DNA of 64,000 nucleotides, from contig JAJKFJ010021321.1 of assembly GCA_027382625.1 (NCBI GenBank), forward strand, positions 1 to 64,000. Direction: 5' to 3'. Made by a program: the position numbers and the translations under genes. The notes under the pieces are model-generated. The model saw only the letters and a program-made list of their open reading frames with translations. It did not search any database and was not told the DNA's origin. This DNA is from Tetmemena sp. SeJ-2015. Lineage: Eukaryota; Ciliophora; Spirotrichea; Sporadotrichida; Oxytrichidae. Shown in pieces: positions 55,436-64,000 of the stretch. Within the stretch, counting starts at the first letter, position 1, and each line of letters starts with the position of its first letter.

Positions 55436-56600
55436 ATGAGACGCTAAACTGTGAAACTTACTCTGCTGTTACCCATTATGGCAGCTACTGCTCAAGCACA
55501 AGAAAAGGCAAAGCCAACTAACATGGCTACCAATTTCGGATAGTTTGACTCGACTAAGACTTGTCCAACTGTTCAGTGCGTACCTGATGAACGCATGAAT
55601 GGAATGGACTTCTGTCACAAGAGAGAGATCATTGAGCCAGATACCATATATTTGAAAAGATGCCCTGGTGACAAGAACATGTGTCATCATTAGCTCAACC
55701 GTTGCGTTGCTGACCCCTACATTCAGTACTCTGGGCTCTTAGCTGGCTCTCTCTGTGAATTCGATTTCTAATGCGCAAGTTAAAAGTGCGACTGGAGAGG
55801 CGAAGAGGATTCTTTCATACTTGAGGGAGAGGATGCCATATTCAATAATGGAGACTTGAAGGGAAGATGCTCAGCTCCCGTAGATTTCAAATAAGAGAAC
55901 ACGTGTTCAACTTCTCAAGATTGCAATGTTGGATTCTATTGTGACTCTATGGCTCTTACTTGCCGTCTTTAAAAGCAAGAGCTTGCTTCTTGCACGAGAA
56001 ATGAACAATGCCAGAACTCTTTCACATGCGCTAATGAGTAATGTGTGAAGTATGGAAGCATAAAGAACTTCTAGAAATCTGACAATGGTTTAGCATGTGT
56101 CAGTGGCTTCACTGGTCAAAATGACAATGGAGAATTCATTTGTCTCTCAACACCTTCTATCATCGATAAAGAGGGGCCAAACTTCCAGTGCAGTTCAATT
56201 GAGGACTCATGCTTATATTTAAAGAAGAGAAGTATAAGAGGATATAAAAAGAGAAGAAGAATTGAAAATAGAGACTTAAAAGTGAGATGACTCTAAATTT
56301 GAATTAAGTTTCATAGTGCACAGGCAAATAAAGTTACAATAACGTAGAGAAAGTCATTTTCATACCTCACTGATGTCTATCCATCGGTGCTAGAGTTCCA
56401 GAAGCAACTTTAAGTTAGCTCAAGTTGGTCCCCTGATGCGGACTTCTTTTGCATGGCAGATGTAACCACCATATATTTGAAGTTCTAGTTATTATTAAGT
56501 AACTGTTTGACACACTCCTCATTAGTTTAGCCTATTTATGTTGCAGTTGTAGTCTAATTATATTCCTTGTTTTGGAAGATTCTTGAGCAAATATTTTGAA
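55436..56600 (+). CDS. cysteine-rich secreted or membrane protein
   Basis: ATG at 55436 with a signal peptide (MRRQTVKLTLLLPIMAATAQAQ). The ectodomain carries about 24 cysteines in spaced pairs (KTCPTVQCVPDERMNGMDFC, CPGDKNMC, FQCASQKCDWRGE, CSTSQDCNVGFYCDSMALTC, CTRNEQCQNSFTC), recalling the Dickkopf/EGF-like small-disulfide style common in ciliate surface proteins. The first frame ends at TGA 56288-56290. Coding-like sequence resumes after about 56315 (RKSFSYLTDVYPSVLEFQKQ) to TGA 56598-56600 and includes a hydrophobic stretch. An IES or intron near 56230-56315 is likely but I could not place its edges. Confidence 0.6.
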
Positions 56601-57279
56601 TGATGGCCTCGCTTTCTTATCTGATGTGGCCGAATACCACGCTATCTTGCGGCATTACTCTCCTAATTGATTTATTAAATTTAAATTTATAAACGACTGT
56701 ACCTATTTTCAAAGCTTTTATTAAACTTAATGAAATGGCTTTAGAAATAAACTTAATGAGGAGAATAGTAAGAAAGAAGAATAAGATATTTTATTATCCA
56801 CTTAATTAAGGGTAATTAATTATTACATATAGGTTAAAAATCTTCTTTTTAAGGAATTAGAGTCTATCTAGGATGATAACTTAAGTCTACTGATGATTTT
56901 TTGGCTAAATTATTTTAGTTTATTTATCATTTAAGTTTAATGTAAATTCAATCTTCTTCTTCCCAGTCTACAGGGCTAAAGTTGTTGTTGTTTGCTGACC
57001 ATTATAAAATTTACTCTCTGCTACAGATAGCCTTTATTAGTTATCTCATACATTAAGATAGATAGAGGGAAACATTACAGAGGAGATATGAGCAAATCTC
57101 TCTATTGCACTTGCCCTATCGCCCTCAAACCCATGAGCTAAGCTGCTAAAGCTTCTCAGATGATATACTTAGTTAGTTATTAGCAGATATTATATTAGTA
57201 TCTGTTGAAACTCAGTGGCCAGAGTGCTTCACCGTTGCTCTGATGAAGGCACCTCTCACACACTGTTTATTGCGAGCGC
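56601..57279. other. intergenic, nothing certain
   Basis: AT-rich in its left half. A minus-strand frame is open over part of it because TAA and TAG are sense codons, but its composition is not coding-like. No feature is claimed. Confidence 0.4.
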
Positions 57280-57690
57280 TCAGTAGGGCTTGTAGGCTCT
57301 GTCCTACTGGCTGCTCATTTACTGAGGAGCGTACTTAGATCTAGCAGGGCCATATTGCTTGGCGCCCTCTTGAAGAGTGAAGGCTGATTAGTTGGGAAGT
57401 TGCTCCTGTTGGTGAGGGTTGATGATAGTAGCCTTAGTCTCTTTCTAGTTATCGTTGCTGTTTTGAGGATGTGGTCTTAGAGGCGGTGTCTTGGCTGTTA
57501 TCTGAGGCCAAGAAGTTGCCATCCTCCTTTTAAGAGCTAATGTTAAGCATGTTCTCTCCCAGAGAGAGACTGATGTGAGAGGGGGCATGGAACTGCTTAG
57601 GGACTGGCTCACTTAGGGAAACCTGCTTTTGCTCAGCATTTGAATGATGAGAGTGATGGGATCTCTGAATAGGTGAGTCCTAGTTAGTGA
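57280..57690 (-). CDS. small Ser/Gln/His-rich protein
   Basis: The C-terminal 45 codons read INPHQQEQLPNQSAFTLQEG, AKQYGPARSKYAPQQMSSQQ and DRAYKPY to TGA 57282-57280. Upstream, another frame (HHSHHSNAEQKQVSLSEPVP; LGENMLNISSQKEDGNFLAS) also looks coding. The two are joined if four bases between AGA repeats near 57440 are removed. Alternatively a short protein starts at ATG 57522. The 5' end is near 57690. Function unknown. Confidence 0.45.
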
Positions 57691-58029
57691 GTCAAAATAG
57701 ACTACTATATATAGAGGAATTTTAAGAAATGAACAATTTTAAAAAATTAAGTTTCTTAAAGACAGGAAACTGCTCTTATGATTATATCGCGAATATGGAT
57801 AGTTTGAGATGCAATAATTTATAACATTTCAGAAGTAATCTCATAAAATCCTAATTGATCACTTACTAGAAAACCTTTGCCATTATTAGCTTTATCCTTT
57901 GCAACTCTTTTATTTTCAATTAAAACCCCACAATAGCTATTTAACGTAGAGAGAAATAAATGTTTATGAGGTTATGCTGGGAATTGTGTGATTATCTTGA
58001 GTCTTAGAGCTACTTTTTAACTTGCTAAG

Positions 58030-61000
58030 AATCATCATGACTATGCTCGATGTCTTCTTCCTCGATAGGAATGTTAATCTATTACTGTTGCTTTATTCTG
58101 TTACTCTATAGGTGATTCTAGATCTCTTAACTCAAGTCAAGGGTGTTGTTGAAGAATGAAATTCCCTGACTGAAGAAAGAGTTATCAGCGACTAGACTAT
58201 CCTGACTCACATCTTGGAGCAGGATGGAATCCTGCTTGCTCTAGTCAGCTACAACTTGCTACTGAACTTAGAAACTGCTGAACATGTTTTAGAAAAGGGG
58301 CTGGTACTATTGCTGCTGCTGCTGTTAGCTGGAGCTTACTGAAGTTTAGCTAGGTCTGTTTCTATCTGCCTGCTCAACAGCGGGCTTGTGTTACATTTGC
58401 TAGATCTAGCTTTGGAACTGAGCGGCTTCAGTTTACTGCTGCTTGCTTCCCTGGCTCATGTTTTGAACAAAGGCCTATGCAAAGGCTGAGTTGAACTACA
58501 TAGACTAGTTAACCAAATTTTGATTGCTAGCAGGAGTCTGTTATGAGGTATTGCTCACTGGTTTTGACTCCTCGTGGTGGCTTCCAGTGCTGCTGTGACT
58601 AGTGTTGTGCAGCTTTGAGTTGTTCTGAGCAATTTACTTCTGCACCTGTTAAGGATTCAATTGGGGAGGGACAGCAGTCTGAGGGAAATAGCTGCTGCTA
58701 TTGCTAGTGTTGATGCTTTAATTCTAACCTCCAAAGCTGAAGTTTTGTTGTGCGTTGCTCAAGTTCATCTGTGCGCCCATGCCCATATTCTGCCCGTAGC
58801 TATGGTTACCTCCTTACATGCTCATCTAGAGCGGATTGTTGAAGTTAGGCTGACCTGAGTTAAAGTTCATACCTCCCATGGGTGGTTTGCCAACACTGTT
58901 GCTGCTGGCATTTGGATTGAAATTGAAGTTACCCTGGTTGCTATTGTTGAAGAACTGGCTTTGCTGCTAGTTCTGATTAAACATTTGTTGCTGATGTTGT
59001 TGTTGAGGGTTGAATTATTGCGAGTTGCCATTGCTGTTGAAATAGTTTGAGAAGTTCTAGTTGAACTGGTTTGCAGTAGAGTTAGGCCCCATAATGTTTT
59101 GACCGTCGAAGGAGGGGTTACCTTGCATGGGGTATCCTGACTGATTAAAAGTATGGTTTTGGGGTTAGAAGTTAGGTACACCCTGATATCCGTTTAATAA
59201 AAGAGCATACTAAAAAAGGGTTTCTATCTCCCAGAGAGAGTTAATAAAAATTTTAAGAAATAGCAAAGATATAAAGTTAGTCTTGGAATTGCTTAGTCAA
59301 GTTGGATGCTTGTTGGAAGCCAGGTTGATTGTTTTGTGGATAGTTATTGTTATTGAACTAAGAGTTATTGGAAGACTACTACTGCTGCGGGTTGAATCCT
59401 TGGGAGTGATTATTATTTTAATTATAATATGGAGTATTCTATCCACCTGAGAAGTTTCAATAAATTATCATAATCAAGAACCACTGAGTAGAATAACACT
59501 TTTAATGAGTTTGAATTCTGTGAGTACATATTCATGTTGTTCATATTTTATTGTTGCTAGTACTGAGAACCCACTTGCATGTTGTTGTAGCCTTGTCCGC
59601 CCATACCCATGTTGGGATTGAAGTTGTGGGGACCGTTTTAGAACTACTGATAAGACGACTGATAAGATTACTGATTGTGGCCATTCATGTATTGATTGTT
59701 CTGCCCATTAGGCCCTGATATTTAAACTTCTTTCCTACAAATCGATCAATTCAAGTAAACTCTTCTCAATTTTAAGTTTACTACTAGTTATAAAAGTTTT
59801 ACTATTGCATCTGATAATTAATATTTGGGTTGCCCATAGTCATCTGTTGTTGCTGCTGGCCCTAGGGATAGAAGGGTTGAGATTACATCTGAGATTAGTT
59901 GAAGTTGAAGTTGCCTTGGCCCTGGGGGAAGAAGCTATTTGTTTGCTGTGGTTATAACTACTGTTGCTGGTTGGAATGCTAAGTCTGAGCAGCCATCACG
60001 AATTATTACCAAAGTTAAAAAAAAACCATCATATATACCTCTTAAAATATCCACTACACTTGGGTGATAGTTAGAGTTTTATTATTATTGCTAGTTTATA
60101 AAATCGGATGCGATTTTATCGATTAATTATTTGAATTGCAATTGTTAATCGACGCTCAAAAATTAAATGCCACTTACGCCCTGGCTGCTATCAGTGCCAG
60201 CCGTAGTTGAGGGACTGTGGAGGGCCCTAGTCTCAAATGAATCTTTCTAACTTTTTTAGAAAGATGAGCTTTGGCTCTTAATCTCTTCCTAGCCGTGGTT
60301 GAGAGAACTCTCACTTGAGAGGGTCTCGCTCCTCCGCATTTAATTTAGCGACTGGTCTAATTAATTCTGGAATGTCTGGTTGTGGAATACATTCTTTCCA
60401 GATTCAGGACTCTTGCCTTCTGGCCTTGTGTCAGAGATGTCAGAGAAAATTCCTCCCATACTTGAGTTGGGGTCTTAACTGATGGCGCCATGGTTTGGGA
60501 GCTTTTTGAAAATCTTTTCTTGCTGAGAGGCGAGTCTTTAGCTCTGGCTCTTTTCTTGCTTGGCTCGCTGGAGAATCTGATGATTAATGGGCATGGCTCG
60601 CTTGCAGTCCACCCATTTTCCATTGAGGTAGTGCTAGTCTTTGTCATTTAAAAGACGATCGACGCTCATTTATTACTCGAATGTTACAAAACCGAAACCC
60701 CGAGATTTCAAAGAGTTCTTATCCACCATGATGCTGCACTCTAAAAATAAAATAATCTTGTATTGTTTAGCAATTGAAATAGTGATATTAGAGTTGCTAA
60801 ATGCTTTAAGGATAAGAAATTAAGAGACTCATCAATAGGACCGTATTTTCCGAAGTAATCCCTGAGATGATTTGCAGTGATGTCGTGAGTGAGTCCTCCC
60901 ACGAAGACCTTGTTAATTGCTTTTTCTAGATTCTGTCCTTCTTCTTCCTCTGAGAACGTGGTATTTTATACCTTCAAAAATACATCTTCTCATAAAATAC

Positions 61001-61201
61001 CTTTACTTCAAATAGAAGTCAAAGCTATAAGGCATTAAAACACATTTTTATAACCTTAGAGTTTGAATCACATTGGATTTTCTGATAAGAGGCACTTATA
61101 ATACTAATATTGCTTTGGCTCCCAGAAAAGTTAGACTTCTAAAAGCCCTACCTCACATAAGCATCCGAGTAACCCATAGTCTGAAGCGCATTTGATGTCA
61201 T
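58030..61201 (-). CDS. RRM protein with long Q/N-rich prion-like tail
   Basis: ATG 61201 (MTSNALQTMGYSDAYVR), then one RNA-recognition motif: RNP2 KVFVGGLT, ITANHLRDYFGKYGPIDE, RNP1 RGFGFVTF and HYLNGKWVDCKRAMPI, of the hnRNP A/Musashi type. A Ser/Lys-rich linker follows and, after an intron near 60010-60190, about 600 residues dominated by Gln, Asn, Gly and Phe (MAAQTQHSNQQQQ, NFNFNQSQM, GMGGQGYNNMQ, QFNPQQQHQQQMFNQNQQ). Binding RNA is expected and the tail is the kind that drives condensation. An 89-nt pointer-flanked insert splits the RRM. The 3' end near 58030 is approximate. The tail could instead be a separate gene starting at the ATG near 59998. Confidence 0.65.
60738..60826. other. 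candidate IES, 89 nt, pointer ACTC
   Basis: ACTC at 60738-60741 and 60827-60830 (GAGT on the coding strand). Excision joins YFGKYGPIDE to CSIMVDKNS between RRM helix 1 and strand 2 in frame; splicing as GT-AG does not. Confidence 0.75.
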
Positions 61202-62046
61202 CTCGCTTTTTTTCTCTTTTCTAATAAGTTAATCTTAATATTCCTCAAATACATATTCACTCTCTACGAAACATTATACAATTTAAAGAATTATGAAATC
61301 CGATTATCATCTTTAGTACTCATCTTCATTATCATTGATTACATTTGTATTTTTGCGATAATTCTAAATTTCATACTTATTTAACTTATAGTTTTCCCCT
61401 TGCTGATAATTAAGGAGAGATCTACCCTAAATCTTGGTGGTGTCCCCCTATCTCACTAGGGCATCCTATAAAAATTATTAAAACTTGATAACCAACCTCC
61501 CCCTTCACATCTTTAGTACACAAGAGATAGAAAATGAATTTAATTTAATTTGTCCACATGAAGTTATTTGGGCTGATATCTGGTTTAGCCTTCAGATAAC
61601 TTAGCTTAACTCTAGCTAACTTTCTACTAATTTTTTGGGTTTTGTTGCGATTTACAGCCTTTCTGTTATATTTCTTGGTACATTAAATCCTCTAACTATA
61701 TATCGCAGCTATCATATTTATGATGTATTTTTGTATGTGGGTGGTACATGACAGGTGCGGATTGATAAATAGGAACTTTCTATGATGTGTGTGAGGGTCC
61801 GTGGATAATTTATTAACTAAAACTAAGATTCTTATATCAGCGGCAAGATAACCTCTGATAAAAATTGCGGTCGTGAGCTAATTAATTTGCCTAACCACCT
61901 ACTAAATAGAGCACACCCAGATTTCGCTAATGGAAAGTTCTATCACCCACTTAAGCAAAAATATAGCCCCTCCTTAACTTACCCTCAAGCTTCTTTTCTC
62001 ATTATTTTCACTTTTTCATGCCATTAATCTACCCTATAAGAGGAAT
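61202..62046. other. divergent intergenic region, no gene seen
   Basis: About 845 bp between two outward-facing gene starts. Moderately AT-rich with no convincing coding frame; it should contain both promoters. No repeat or RNA gene found by eye. Confidence 0.45.
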
Positions 62047-64000
62047 ATGATAAAGAGTAGAGTGGAATTTAATTAGATTTTGGAGATGTAATTATTAGAA
62101 ATTTAAATTTGCTATGTTGAGGAAAGCTATCCAAGTAAGCATCTAGCAACAGTAAGAGAATAAAACTATTTACTTACATATAAAAGGATAAACGATGAAC
62201 TGGAGGATCAGTCGAATGAAAGAGGAGAAATTTTCTCTCACTAAGATTCTAACATGGAAGATGGATTCTTAAGTAAGGAGTTATTTAAAATAATTTTTAT
62301 CATGATCTTTCGAATTTTATGAAGTCAGAACGACTATAAGAGTCTAAAATAAATGAAAGATTCAGCTATATCCCTCACGTAATTACTCTCAAATATTTAA
62401 ATTTAAATTGTAAATGCTCAGAGATAAACGACTTATGAATTCCAAGAGCAACAAGAATTGGGAATGAGAACTTCTATTCTTACAAATGAGCTTTCAAAGC
62501 AAGTTTTGAGCAAGAGGCAGTAAGAAAATGATTCAGACCAGTCTAGCTTCCTCTTGGACGGTGTGGTTTACTCTTTCCAAAGTTAGCTCCTCCCAGGCAG
62601 AGATTCAATGTAAGATATTATTACTCTCCAATACTTAATCTCAACAAGATACCTTTCAACAAAAAATATCCTCTAGCTAACTATTTGAATTTAACAGCCT
62701 ATAACTTTATTTATTCTTTCTTGCAGCGAGAGTAGAGCAGCTCTCAATGGGATAATGAGAATGAGTGTAGGCATGCAACCCAGACATTCTAAAACTAATC
62801 TAGAGAACATTGTTGAAGAGAGTAATCCAAGGTAAGAAGCAAAGTATAAAATTCTATTAAGCAAATAAAGACAATTTATTTATGATGCTTCTAATATTTT
62901 TGGAGGTTATTTAAAGCACAAAATAATCAAATTTAACAATATAAGTAAAGTTAAATTATTAAATTCAGAGAAATATTACTGAAATAGGATGCCTACGAAT
63001 ATGGAATTCTATTTTAATTTATCTTCCCCTGCAATTATTTCTTTATCATATTTGATTTTCATAAATCTATAGCGATACTCAAGAAAAGATTTTAGAGGAA
63101 GAGGAGGAAAAGAATGGGCGAATTCAGAGTTTCTCTCCTTAAAATCGAGCACCTCAATATGCAGAGACTCCTTTCAAGACCCTGGTTGACATATCTAATG
63201 TTAAGAGAAGAAATGAAAGCATCATGCGACAAAGCGTCAGACCCTTAACTTTAAATTCTCAAGTTTTGCAAGGAAGAAATACTGAGTCAGATAAAACTAT
63301 GCAGCAAGAGTCTCAATTCTAAAGTTAAGAGCAGCATGTCACTCAAGCTTATTGCATTTTCAACTATAAGGTAAAATGCAAACCAATAAATTGGCAAAAG
63401 ATAGAAAATTCCTTTAATATCCCCGTCTTCTTCGATTTCTTGATCTTACATTTCGCAAATTTCTGACATTAGTTTTAGACTGAGGACTTTCCAAAAGAAG
63501 CTGAGATGATAAAGAAAATCTTTGCAGATTACTTCCCAATGTTTAAAGGCTTTATCAGGCTCTTGCCCAGGCACTATAACACGCCTTTCTTGAAAAAGAA
63601 CTTCATGAGAGTCTTCGATAGAGAGTCAGGAGGTACTATACTATCAAATTTTGAACTTATTTATAGACATGATTGGATTCATGGTGCCATGCTTTGACTT
63701 TTAAGATCCAGAATAGTGGATTTAATTTGCAGATGCTTATGATGACTGAATTATTTAGAACTTCCTTTTAAGCTATAAAAAGTATTATAATTGAAATACG
63801 AAGTTTGATAAAATAAATTAACAAGATAATGGAAGGGCAATAATTAGAGAGTGAATACAAAGTGAGGGACTTCATTTTTGAAAGGCTTTTGAATAACAAT
63901 CAAGATTAAAAGATCATCTATCTGCTTGGGCATATGAGAGAAAGAGACCCTGAGATCAAGGCGATTCTTAAGCTAGAGAAGCTATCCTTCGATGATAAAA
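62047..64000 (+). CDS. large hypothetical protein, runs off the window
   Basis: ATG at 62047 (MIKSRVEFNQILEMQLLEIQ). It is Gln/Glu/Ser-rich at first (NDELEDQSNERGEIFSHQD), with GT-AG introns near 62270-62430, 62610-62725 (ending TTCTTGCAG), 62833-63075 and 63370-63470. A folded part follows (FADYFPMFKGFIRLLPRHYN; NFELIYRHDWIHG). A 44-nt insert removes a TGA, after which MTELFRTSFQAIKSIIIEIR and YLLGHMRERDPEIKAILKLE continue to the right edge. I do not recognise the domain. Without the insert removed, a separate gene would start at 63829. Confidence 0.5.
63689..63732. other. candidate IES, 44 nt, pointer ATGCTT
   Basis: ATGCTT at 63689-63694 and 63733-63738. Excision gives HGAMLMMTELFRTSFQ and one frame to the window edge. 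Confidence 0.75.

Noticed and set aside
1..64000. Transposon, CRISPR array or rRNA operon
   Set aside because: No transposase motif, terminal inverted repeats with target duplication, regular repeat-spacer array or rRNA sequence was seen on either strand.
1..64000. Telomeric repeats marking somatic chromosome ends
   Set aside because: No run of C4A4 or G4T4 units was found; the few CCCAAACCC-like strings are inside genes and not tandem.

Overview
The window reads as germline (micronuclear) DNA of a spirotrich-like ciliate. TAA and TAG occur throughout the best-recognised reading frames where homologues need glutamine or tolerate it. TGA is the only terminator that fits every gene. Genes are densely packed on both strands, with GT-AG introns that are often only 18-50 nt. 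The evidence that this is germline rather than somatic DNA is a set of about 20 AT-rich inserts inside recognisable genes. They are not GT-AG introns, and they lie between exact short direct repeats (2-8 bp 'pointers'). Removing one repeat copy plus the insert restores the frame and the conserved protein, as expected of internal eliminated sequences (IESs). The species is not identified, and all IES calls are inferences from frame and homology.

Layout. 0.1-14.4 kb: a Q/N-rich hypothetical gene, a SHIPPO/PG-rich ciliary protein, several unrecognised genes, an ankyrin-repeat membrane protein, a tRNA-Cys(GCA), a tail-anchored protein and a multi-pass membrane protein. 14.7-17.5 kb: a secreted fusion of a catalytically dead papain domain with an intact-looking pectin acetylesterase/Notum domain. 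17.9-19.2 kb: an ADP/ATP carrier gene cut by four IESs. 19.6-26.7 kb: a small protein with a PIP-box-like motif, then four head-to-tail macrodomain (ADP-ribose-binding) genes. 26.9-34.5 kb: a WD40 gene, a long multi-EF-hand gene and a coiled-coil gene. 35.5-43.2 kb: a nuclear-type hypothetical protein, a thymidine kinase, a small high-bias gene, a cyclic-nucleotide-gated-type K+ channel and a Lys/Gln-rich gene. 43.4-52.7 kb: a short membrane protein, an RlmL-type RNA methyltransferase, a WD40 gene, a CCDC177-like coiled-coil gene and COX10. 53.3-64 kb: a small coiled-coil gene, an EI24-like gene, a cysteine-rich secreted protein, a small gene, an RRM gene with a prion-like tail, and a partial gene at the right edge.

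No operons or shared pathway tie the window together, but two themes stand out. One is a tandem ADP-ribose-binding family next to a PIP-box-like protein. The other is a set of ciliary/axonemal proteins (SHIPPO, EF-hand, WD40, coiled-coil).

The four macrodomain copies carry an insert at one and the same codon. It behaves as a GT-AG intron in copies 1 and 4 and as a pointer-flanked IES in copies 2 and 3, which is the most interesting signal in the window. Five short stretches (about 32.2, 34.6, 35.4, 41.9 and 42.6 kb) look like corrupted assembly joins and should not be interpreted biologically. Exon boundaries given here were worked out by eye and many small ones remain unresolved.
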